NCBI GenBank assembly: GCA_012934845.2
Contig: WNNJ02002841.1
Coordinates: 33,378-97,377 of the forward strand
From: Pomphorhynchus laevis
Taxonomy: Eukaryota > Acanthocephala > Palaeacanthocephala > Echinorhynchida > Pomphorhynchidae
DNA length: 64,000 bases
Direction of reading: 5' to 3'
The notes beneath the pieces were generated by a model. It was not told the origin of the DNA. It saw only the letters and a list, made by a program, of their open reading frames with translations, and ran no database searches. Positions 11,830-20,849 of this stretch are shown here, in pieces. How positions within the stretch are numbered: position 1 is the stretch's first letter; every line of letters begins with the position of its first letter. Both the position numbers and the translations under genes were made by a program.

Positions 11830-14300
11830 AAGGGGCCAGATCCCTTGATCGTCAAGGGATCCCTATCATCGTTGAGGCGGACGATGGTAGGTAATATGGA
11901 GATGATAAGCTTAAGAAACCTTAGTCTTTGCTCTGGTGGACGTCCTCTAGAAAAAATGACTAATCCCGAGATTGCCCAGGTACCCCAAAAACGTACCTAA
12001 GCACCCCCTCTTAACGAAAAATCATAAGCCCGTTTCAGTACCCCTCTAGCTCTCTATGGGACATTTTTGAATATATTAAAGTCTGATCCGGCCGACTATT
12101 TAACCGTAATGGTAAACCCCAGGTATCTTACTCGATATGTGAAGACTGGGAGTGGTTGATTATTAAAAATGGAAGAGAGATATAAGTTTGCTAGTCTCTT
12201 TAATTTATCTTTATCACCAGGGCGCCATTAAAGACGACTACCTGCTATTTGGAGGAATTTAGAAGATTTGATTGTCTTAGCTGGTCTTTTAATCTTAAAA
12301 AGAAGCGGCCTATGTATGAGACTACATCTTTGCATTTGCGTCTAGAAAATATGAATGTGGTATCTTCAGCGTATACCATGAGATGTTGTTCGAGTTTAAA
12401 TGTTTTGAACAATATAATGGAGGCAGCAAGATATAAGACAGGAGAAAGTTGGGAGTTTTGAGGCACACCTGTAATAGGGTAGAACTGATGTGCATCAGGG
12501 TCGTCTTCATAGAAGAATCGCTTGGTGTACAGCAATATCTCCACCCTGTTAACAATTCTTGCAGGCAACTCGAGGGACCTGAGAGAAAAGATAACAAAAG
12601 GAATGGAGATGTGGTAAAATGCAACAGAGAAGTCAAGAAAAACAGCCACAGCAAGCTGATGACTGTAGTCTTGACAAAACTGGTGAACTTCACCAATTGC
12701 TGATATATCGAGCGACTTTTTACAAACCCATAAAAACCTGGAGGTACTCAATTATGCCTAAATTCCTACATCCTTAAATTAAGGATTCCACGCTCAATCG
12801 CTTTTTCAAAGACGGAGATGTGGTAGTTTTGAATCTAAATGGGCCGTAGATCTTAGGAAATGTAATATATTTTTTCTAAGCTAAAAATACCCTTTGGCTA
12901 ATGTTCATAGTGGCTATTTCGGACGGGGTGGCTAAAGGCATAGCGGTGGCGACATCTTTTCTCTTGCTGACTGTCAAAAGCTGACATACCTAAATGGAAA
13001 GTGGCGTTTTTTTGGAAGTACCGGGAAGTGGCCCCCAAGAATTCAGTATATCTGTAACATATAAGCCACTACTCCTGAAGTCACCCCAAGTTGGAATTGG
13101 TTGGGGAGATTGAGTGGCTCCATAATTGTGTAGGGATAATGACTTCTCCAAAACTTTATCAAGGCATAGGCTACTGATTCAGCCCGTTGCCCTCTCCTTC
13201 CTGCAGACAAACTTCTCCTTCATGAATATCTTCCAAAAGGAAGACTGTGAGGGGTTTAAATGATAAAGGCTCGTCTTATCCCTGCTCAGCTGTAATATAT
13301 ATCTAGAACTCCAATATTATTTCGAGAGAGCCTGTCTGAAGGAAACAGAAATATTGGGAAGGTGTAGCATTTTCGTTAGGACCTTGAGTTTTGTCGGAGT
13401 GCCATTAAATATGCGACCTTTATATGTGGTCGAAAGTATCCCAGTAGCTTGCGAAGTGATGTAGGAATTAAATCAGTCAGACTCGCATTTCTTACAACAG
13501 GGAGGAGTCGGATAGCTGTCTGGAAGACGCCCCCTCTGATTGCATCAAAATGGAATCACCTCCTCAGCAACGTATAGTTCTCTAACCGTCAACGAAGTAG
13601 GTCGTGTAAGGTGGACAAATGTTGGCGCGACTGCTCAATACAGAAGGGCTTAAACTGCCACAGTAGTATGTCGAGGAAAGATTTTGTTTTTGTGCAATGA
13701 AAAGTGGGAGATGGTGGTTTATGAATACGATATACGTTCCGGATTCGGCGGAGTGTTGCTCTAATTCAACGACAATTCTGTCGTTGAAGTCACTAAGTAT
13801 CATGCTATAGCCGCTGCCCAATATACAATCCAGGAGGTCACGGTTCTTGTGAATATCTACCGGCCGAATATAGATATTGGCTATCCTGATGCGTTTACCG
13901 TTCTTCCATAGTGTGATTGCTAAACAAGACAGGGCTGGACAAGAAAAGTTCAGTAAGAGGGAAGATTTTAAATGGCTCTTAACTATGGTTAGAAGACCTT
14001 AAGATTAAGATGATTGAGGTGGGGTTATATACGGAGTAAAGTGGGTAATTAGGTGCTTTGGTAAAAATCAAGTAATGTCCTGGGGGGACCGGATAGATCT
14101 AGTCTCCTGACGGACTATAACATCAGCATCTCGGCCAGATAGAACGCAGAAGCACCTTTCGAATTCCACTGAATGAGGTTCAGTGAAATCGGTTTTGAAC
14201 TACTCCCCATATTACACTTGTGTCACCAGGATGAGAAATGAAACCCTTTAGTTGGACCTAGAAGAGGGAAGGTTGTTTATCTTAACTCCAGTAGTAAGAG
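11830..14300 (-). mobile_element. LINE family A, long antisense copy
   Basis: The order on the minus strand is as follows. The APE endonuclease start lies near 14180 (LSGRDADVIVRQETRS, matching LSGRDADIIVLQETRS in the copy at 32075). A central region at about 13030-13260 is collinear with 33000-33250 of the sense copy. The RT follows at 12750-12245 (HQFCQDYSHQLAVAVFLDFS, GVPQNSQLSP, then a YAEDT box in place of YADD). The C-terminal end near 11900 gives the WxIPGLVI-type tail. Multiple stops and frameshifts, and the altered YADD, make it non-functional. It belongs to the R1/I/Jockey group. Confidence 0.8.
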
Positions 14301-14499
14301 AGAGAAACCCATGGTTTACGTATGGGATTGTCATTTGTTTTGACGCCTCCGTCTATGGACAAATATAATATAAAATTAGCACTTACACATGTAGCGAAAA
14401 ACCTTACTTAAATGTGATCGACGCAACGGAGAGTAATCAACGTACCAAGCAAATCGAACACGGTATGAGGAAGGACTATATAAGGTCAAATGACGGCCA

Positions 14500-15590
14500 T
14501 TAATATCGTCCAAATCTACAGAAACGATTAGCCGACGCGTTACGATCTTTGAGGAAAAGATATGGTGTTATAGTTGTCAAAGCAGGACAAAGGTCCAAAG
14601 GCGGTCGTGTGGAAAAAAGTGAATACTGTGAGCGTGTGGAAAAAAGTGAATACTGTACAGAAGGACATCGTCATCTAAGCGATCAAACAACGTATACACG
14701 CTGCTCTGCTGCTGACCTAAACATATGCGATATTGTCAGCAATCATCTGGACGAGATTGTCAGTAAGAAAGCAATTCAAGATAATGAAGCTAATGCTCTT
14801 AGACCACTTAACGAGCGCTGTGGACGCTTCTACTTACTACCAAAAGTTTACATGAAGCAACGACCATTTGTGGGACGTCAAATTGTGAATTGTCTCGGAG
14901 CACTCACTGAGCTTTTATTTAGGTATGTTCATGTCAACCTTAAAGCTCTGCTACGTTACTCATCACTAATGCCAACACCAAATGGAAGCTAGAATGGCAC
15001 TCCAATTATAACATTTCTTCCGCTTCATCTGATACTGAACAAGATACAGACTAAGATTTGTCATGTAACCAACACTTCAAATCAATCTCCACAAGTTAAA
15101 GTGCGATTCAAACTGGGTATGAAAATTAGTCAATATCTATCAGGTAATTCATGTCGATTAAATGGGTGACAACCGTGCAAGGACAAACCATGCAAAACTT
15201 GTGACGTCAATGAAACTAGCACGATTGTGAAGAGCACTGTAACTAACGGATTTGAACAGATCAAAGGTATGAGCAGTTGCAAAACTCCAGGTGTAACTTA
15301 TGTAGGAACATGCTCGTTATGTGGTAAGCAATACGACGGTCAAAGCAAATTAGGTTTAGCAAGGAGATAAAATGTTAGACGGTCTTATTATCGAGCGAAT
15401 AACATAAGTGATGGTGCAATAAAACATGCAATGGAGCATCAGATTATGGACCGCATGAAATATCGCGTAGTTGACTGCAATGTTAGTGATGTGAATCAAC
15501 GCCTTAAATTCGAAGCAACATTAACAGGTCAGCTACATACAGAGACGGACTCGAGGGTGCAACTCTGATCATATTTTCAGAGATACAGGA
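14500..15590 (+). mobile_element. Penelope-like element remnant with GIY-YIG domain
   Basis: The N-terminal part (open frame 14549-14992) carries the usual Penelope pre-RT landmarks: an IVVKAGQRSKGG stretch, a RHLSDQTTY block, GRFYLLPKVY, GRQIVNCLGALTE and LKALLRYSSLM. Downstream at about 15170-15540 comes the C-terminal endonuclease region: a CKTCDV cysteine pair, then YVGTCSLCGKQYDGQSKLGL, which matches the GIY-YIG start of endonuclease-positive Penelope-like elements. The palm core of the reverse transcriptase is not visible between the two parts; only about 150 bp separates them. The copy is broken in several places. Repeat structures that may be its terminal repeats follow directly. Confidence 0.75.
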
Positions 15591-15871
15591 TTTACATAGA
15601 CGATCAATTTTGGTCATAAAATCAATTAAATTTAAAAACTTTGCGCGTGTTTCATGTTTCGACATTATTTTTATGATACTTGTGTTATTTATAGATTAAA
15701 AAGTTCTCTTGGCCGTACAGTCAAAAAATCCTGTCTTAGCACATTTATTCAATGAATTATATTGTCGAATCGCTTAGCGATCAAGGCCCGAGGTACAACT
15801 CTTCATATATATCGATGTATATATACATCGAAATATATTTCAATGTATATTTATACATCGAAGTATATTTT

Positions 15872-16059
15872 CTTCATCATTTTGATGCTGACGTGGTCGT
15901 CTAGAATTGACATGTTGACTGAAAGTCGTGAATGAAAATCTAGTCTATCAAGCAACACCATTATATATGATGATGTTGCTTGATAGACTAGACTTTCATT
16001 AACGACTTTCAGTCAACATGTCACTTCTAGACGACCACTTCAGCATCAAAATGATGAAG
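15872..16059. repeat. Foldback with 90-bp arms, 8-nt loop
   Basis: The left arm 15872-15961 and right arm 15970-16059 are complementary with about 5 mismatches in 90. The loop is only 8 nt. A third, diverged direct copy of the left arm lies at about 16328-16420. Its position just past the Penelope coding remnant fits a rearranged Penelope terminal repeat (pLTR), which can occur in inverted orientation. Confidence 0.85.
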
Positions 16060-16061
16060 TG

Positions 16062-16112
16062 CACGGCAGCACTCACCAGTATAATGAAGTACTCACTGGT
16101 CGTTTCGATTGC
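16062..16112. repeat. Conserved hairpin motif also found in the 360-bp array
   Basis: The segment has the blocks ggcagcactcaccagt, actcactggtcgtttcg and attgcc in the same order as the motif at the 360-bp repeat junctions (18320-18367, 18680-18727). The shared motif links the Penelope flank to the array further right. Confidence 0.6.
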
Positions 16113-16625
16113 CTGTGTGACATTGTGAATGAAGGTGTTTCCGACACTTTGCATAATTGACTGAGGCATATGTTTTTTAGCAGACCGAATTGCTGTGCGA
16201 TCTATCCTTAAACACTAGGCAGAGGTTGTTGCTGAATTGTCGCTGCATACGTTGGATCCTTAATGGATACGACATGATTAATGGTGGTGCACGAATGTTC
16301 TGAGTAAACAACGATCCAAGGTATTTCCATCATTTCGATGATGAGGTGGCCGTCTAGAAGTGGCATAGTGACTGAACATGGTGAATGAATGTCCAGTATA
16401 TTAAGCAACACAATTTTCTATAAATGCCACATTTCGTAAGAAATCCCGGGTCTTTGTTTTGCTAATCTGTGCACCGTCATTATACATGCCGTATCCATTA
16501 AGGATCGATCGAGTCAGCGACAATTCAGCAACAATATCTACCTAGTTTTAAAGGATGGTCCGCTTTTCGAGCTTTAAAAACTTTTTAAGCGTGTCTTAAG
16601 GTGCCTATGTATGATTATTAAAGCC

Positions 16626-16666
16626 ACAGTAGTGATGAGCTTTGTTAGAGCGAAACGCGTTTACAG
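16626..16666 (+). ncRNA. Decayed hammerhead ribozyme (array copy 1)
   Basis: It aligns with the intact copies, but the first core base is changed (gtgatga in place of ctgatga), stem II has a mismatch (gctt/gagc), and the stem I strands cagta/tacag no longer pair fully. The cgaaacgcgt block is kept. Probably inactive. Confidence 0.7.
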
Positions 16667-17087
16667 TTGTTGAAGTTTGTCGTCACACATTGAATGACTG
16701 GGCATACGTTGCGACTTTGAATATTGCTAGAATAATTCGGTTATATTTCTTGGTCTGATGAGAATATATAGAATGCTGCGTGGTGTTTATGCCTCCTCAT
16801 GAGGAAAACAGTGATTTATTTATGAGTACACCATTGGGTGTCCTTGGCCAGGTGTAACAACAAATTATATTGTATATATTTGTAAACTTGAAAGTGTCCC
16901 TGTAAAACAGCAATTCTATTAAAAGGAATTTAGTGCATGATGCATGGTTAAACCGCAATACGCACTACCATGCACATAGCTTATGCTAAATTCCCTCTAA
17001 TGATTCAGATTAAGGGTAGTTCTGTTTTTCGAGCTTTAGACATTGTTTAAGCGTGTGTTAAGGTGTCTATGGATGATTATTAAAGTC

Positions 17088-17129
17088 ACGGTACTGATGA
17101 GCTCTGTTAGAGCGAAACGCGTCTACCGT
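17088..17129 (+). ncRNA. Hammerhead ribozyme, type I, minimal stem III (copy 2)
   Basis: All parts are visible in order. The stem I 5' strand is acggta (17088-17093) and the core is ctgatga (17094-17100). Stem II is gctc/gagc closed by a tgtta loop (17101-17113), followed by core gaaa (17114-17117). A very short stem III follows, cgcgtc; acgcgt is a palindrome that could pair between two molecules. Predicted cleavage is after gtc at 17123, and the stem I 3' strand taccgt (17124-17129) pairs perfectly with acggta. Short stem III hammerheads that may act as dimers are the form reported for Penelope-like elements and retrozymes. Activity is inferred, not shown. Confidence 0.88.
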
Positions 17130-17551
17130 TGTTGAAGTTTGTCGTCACACATAAGATGACTGGGCATACGTATTGATTTTAAATATTGCGAGAATAATTC
17201 AGTTCTATTTCTTGGTCTGATGAGGATATATAGAATGCTGCGTGGTGTTTATTCCTCCTCGTGAGCAAAACATAGTGATTTATTTATGAGTACACCATTG
17301 GTTGTCCCAGGGCAGGTGTAACAACAAATTATATTTTATATATTTGCACACTTTTAAGTGTCCCTGTTAAACAGCATTTCTATTAAAAAGAATTTAGTGC
17401 CTGATGCATTGTTAAACTGTAATAGTCACTGCCATGCACAGAGCTTATGCTAAATTCCCTCCGATGATTCAGATTAAGGGTAGTTCTGTTTTTCGAGCTT
17501 TAAACACTGTTTAAGCGTGTGTTAAGGTGCCTATAGATGATTATAGAAGTC

Positions 17552-17593
17552 ACGGTACTGATGAGCTCCGTAAGAGCGAAACGCGTCTACCGT
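17552..17593 (+). ncRNA. Hammerhead ribozyme, type I, minimal stem III (copy 3)
   Basis: It has the same architecture 464 bp downstream. Stem I is acggta/taccgt (17552-17557 with 17588-17593), the core is ctgatga (17558-17564), and stem II is gctc/gagc with loop cgtaa (17565-17577). Core gaaa (17578-17581) is followed by cgcgtc, with cleavage expected after 17587. Compared with copy 2, the only changes between 17552 and 17593 are in the stem II loop, where selection is weakest. This supports a conserved RNA fold. Confidence 0.88.
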
Positions 17594-17735
17594 TGTTGAA
17601 GTTTGTCGTCACACATAGGATGACTGGGCATACGTAGCGACTTTAAATATTGCGAGAATAATTCAGTTCTATTTCTTGGTCTGATGAGGATATATAGAAT
17701 GCTGCGTGGTGTTTATGCCTCATCATGAGGAAACA

Positions 17736-17739
<4 letters not shown>

Positions 17740-17802
<63 letters not shown>
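17740..17802. repeat. (AT)n microsatellite
   Basis: An uninterrupted dinucleotide tract truncates the third unit of the 464-bp array. Confidence 0.95.
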
Positions 17803-17805
<3 letters not shown>

Positions 17806-17899
17806 ATTTTATTGTTCTTCTGCTGCTTATTTACATATGGAATATAATATAATCGATCGTAGCAAACGATCAGCAGTGATGGGTATTCCTATTTTCTCT

Positions 17900-17900
<1 letters not shown>

Positions 17901-17954
<54 letters not shown>
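17901..17954. repeat. (AT)n microsatellite
   Basis: A dinucleotide tract immediately to the left of the 360-bp array. Confidence 0.95.
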
Positions 17955-17955
<1 letters not shown>

Positions 17956-17973
17956 CAATATTTATACTTATCA

Positions 17974-18764
17974 CTAGCGTGAACTACCATCAGTCGTTTC
18001 GGCTGCCTTGTGATATATTAAGAAGGCATATTCGAGAATTTGCTTACGTGGTAGCATGGACATTGCCTCTTTATACTAACCATGTGCTTTCCGGATCATC
18101 CTAATTTTATTCAGCAGGAATTTTACATGTTGTCGTTGCTTGCTTTCTCACAGGATCCTTTGAAGGGTACATTTTTATAATTTTTAATCTGATTGTGTTA
18201 AACTGTGCTCCGGGAGCTAATAAACTTCAGTTTTATAATTGTAAATGTTGTCAAAAACCGGAGTTCGATTACAAGTAGAGCAGACTCCCTTATCACTCCT
18301 AGATGAGCTGATGGTAGCCGGCAGCACTCATCAGTAGGGTGAACTACCATCAGTCGTTTCGGCTGCCTTGTGATATATTAAGAAGGCATCTCCGAGAATT
18401 CGCTAACGTGGTAGCATGGGCCTAGCCTCTTTATACTAACCATGTGCTTTCCGGATTATTCTAATTTTATTCAGCAGGAATTTTACATGCTCTCGTTGCT
18501 TGATTTCTCCCAGGATCCTTTGAAGGATACATTTTTATAGTTTTAAATCTGATTGTCTTAAACTGTGCTCCGGGAGCTAATAAGCTTCAGTTTTATAATT
18601 GTAAATGTTGCAGAAAACCGGAGTTCGATTACAAATAGAGCAGACTTCCTTATCACACCTAGATGAGCTTATGGTAGTCGGCAGCACTCATCAGTAGGTT
18701 GAACTACCATCAGTCGTTTCGGCTGCCTTGGGATATATTAAGAAGGTATATCCGAGCCTTCTTT
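17974..18764. repeat. Tandem array, 360-bp unit
   Basis: The block ctaccatcagtcgtttcggc begins at 17984, 18344 and 18704, giving two exact 360-bp steps. Two full units and a partial third are present, 90% or more alike by eye. Each junction has the arms ggcagc and gctgcc about 36 nt apart and the complementary pair ctgatggtag/ctaccatcag, so several hairpins are possible. No ORF of note. It shares the junction motif with the Penelope flank at 16062-16112. Confidence 0.9.
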
Positions 18765-18936
18765 ATATATACTAGATTAAAAATTCTTTGCTTATAACTG
18801 CATACAATTGATTAAGGCCGCTTGGCCGAAACGTCTTGAATCTCATTTTGTGCAATTTTCCTGTTTTTATTATTTCTGAAGAAAATATATGGCCGAATCA
18901 CATTGTGATCCAGGATCGCGATCGCTACGGTATTTA

Positions 18937-18940
<4 letters not shown>

Positions 18941-19026
<86 letters not shown>
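18941..19026. repeat. (TA)n microsatellite
   Basis: About 85 bp of pure dinucleotide repeat, flanked by duplicated cgctacggtatttaccata segments. The open frames through it on both strands are artefacts of the repeat. Confidence 0.95.
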
Positions 19027-19028
<2 letters not shown>

Positions 19029-19134
19029 CTACAGTATATATCGCTACGGTATTTACCATATGTATAGTATAATATCATGAAGATCGATTAGAATCGGACT
19101 GGTGATCGTGCTATGGATGCTTAACAACCTTTAA

Positions 19135-19202
19135 AGAATAATAACCTTACGTAAGGTTGTCGTAACAACCTTACGACAACCTTCGACAACCTTAGGACGA
19201 CA
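19135..19202. repeat. Short palindromic aacctta repeats
   Basis: The string aaccttacgtaaggtt is a perfect palindrome. It is followed by further aacaacctt / cgacaacctt copies. Possibly replication-slippage debris. Confidence 0.6.
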
Positions 19203-19329
19203 GTTCTGCTGTGGAATTTGACAGTTTTGACGGCTATTTTGTAATACGATAGGATGTCTTAAGAGTTTGTCTTAGGAGTTTGCCAATCAACACATTGATT
19301 GCGATAATGGGTGCAATATATGTATTTTA

Positions 19330-20830
19330 GTCACCATTCCTTTGGTCAGTCTATCCACTTACGCCGATAGACTATTTATGTGCGGTTTTTGTTGTGCAAC
19401 ATATTTTGGATCAACAAGTACCCTGAATAAACTTGTGGTTAAGGACACAGAAAAAGTTTCACTATTAAACAGCTCATTCTGCCATCAAGCGTTTCAGATG
19501 AACAGTGTACCGCAAACACCTCAACTGTTTTTTCTTCGCCTACATTAAGTTTGATTACTTATTTAAATATTCTAAGGAATTCTAGCAATATAAGGACTTC
19601 AATTGTTTCAACTTCGCCAGTTGTCACACACACATCAGATTTCCAGTCAGGTTCAAGCCATCCTCAACATACACTCGTCACCCGCTCTAATTATGATTAC
19701 AATAATACATTTGTACCCTCTTCGCATAGCAACATCTCACCTTTGCGAAATCCAATAGGTCACTGATAAAGGTAATGTACCTGTTTCGACGTTTTCAATT
19801 AGTGATATTACAATAGCTCATTCTGATGATCCGTCGGTGACCAATCACAGTTCAACCAAATCAGATCACGATATTTCCGTTACTATGATTCATACGACGA
19901 TAAATCGTTAGAGACAACATCGATGTTTGAAACAAGTAGAAAAATAAGATCGTTCTCATTGCCTTCTAATAGCTAATTTGCTTGAATTATTTGATTGAAG
20001 TCACTCAACAGCCTCGCCTGCCTAGATCACGACGTCAACTCATTTAAACAAATTTTATCTCACCTGTCAATTTCCTTTCTACTCCAGGACAAGGACATTC
20101 GAGTTCTTAACCTGATTAGGTAAGGAAAATGGAAAACAGAGCGGACATAACCTCGACTTCTGAAAGTCTTGTTAGATAATTCTGATGTATGTAGTCTCTT
20201 TTTAAAGCATTCATCCGCCTTAAAAGGTTCTGGTTTGAGGCTCCTGAAATACCTATCGTTTGACGATAAAAATAAACTGAAGGAAGCACAAAAGGAGCTT
20301 AATAGACGTATGTATGAAGAAGAATACAACATCCATATCAAAAATTTTCAGGTAGTGTGGTACAGAGTATCCACTCTGTTTCGAGTATTTCAGGGCAAAG
20401 TTGTTCGGGTCAATACTGTTGTGCCTCTCTACGCTCGAATCAAAGTATAGTCCCTGTTGTGAAGCATATATTGCCCTTCAAGATTACACACACTATCATT
20501 TTGCATGCACATCATCGGTTCATCATTTACACAACACGATTTCTATTATGTACACAAATATTTTAAGTTACAACAAAATTAGATGAATTCTTTGCTAGTG
20601 AACAAATCAACCCCTGATATGATAGCAATCATTGAAACCTGGTTCAATGTCGATGTTTAGAATAGCGAATTCAGTATTCCTGGTTATTCGCTTGAACGTG
20701 CTGATTAGGATACTTCCAAGGCCGATGGAGTAATTGTATATGTTAAACATCCACTGTTGATGAATGTTGTCGAATCTTCTTCGGGGCTGAAAGATTGCTG
20801 TGAATATATGTGGGTTATCTATATCAGGTT
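19330..20830 (+). mobile_element. CR1/L2-like LINE, 5' fragment (ORF1 and start of APE)
   Basis: The translation at 20169-20380 includes DDKNKLKEAQKELNRRMYEE, a charged segment of the kind found in CR1/L2-group ORF1. At about 20590-20790 it reads TPDMIAIIETWFNVDV, then IPGYSLERAD and DGVIVYVKHPLL. These are the start of an APE endonuclease (xIxExW, GYxxxR, GGvxxyv). Several stops interrupt it. Serine-rich frames at 19342-19766 probably belong to the same ORF1. It stops where the antisense LINE B begins near 20850. Confidence 0.65.
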
Positions 20831-20849
20831 TTCTTCAATCTACTCTCCG

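Larger units (their letters stand above)
16558..17745 (+). repeat. Tandem array, ~463-bp unit, with hammerhead motifs
   Basis: Three copies start at about 16558, 17016 and 17479; the third is cut short by an (AT)n tract. The distance between equivalent hammerhead cores is 462 and 464 bp. Shared blocks include ttttcgagcttta, gtttaagcgtgt, cttggtctgatga and tagaatgctgcgtggtgttta. The second and third units are much closer to each other than to the first. Unit size, tandem layout and one hammerhead per unit resemble retrozyme or Penelope pLTR arrays, so self-cleavage of a multimeric transcript would release monomers of about 464 nt. Confidence 0.85.

Noticed and set aside
12249-12703. Plus-strand ORFs inside the antisense LINE A
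   Set aside because: Shadow frames of the LINE reverse transcriptase on the other strand.
16755-16762. Second ctgatgag in each 464-bp unit (also near 17217 and 17680)
   Set aside because: No gaaac block follows within reach and no stems form, so it is not a hammerhead core.
18320-18367. Minus-strand permuted hammerhead (gaaac before ctgatga) in the 360-bp array
   Set aside because: The ggcagc/gctgcc stem II works, but the 22 nt between the core parts cannot form stem III with a U-H cleavage site and stem I together. Kept only as an open question in the findings.
18812-19080. ORFs rich in Tyr-Ile on both strands
   Set aside because: They are translations of the (TA)n microsatellite.
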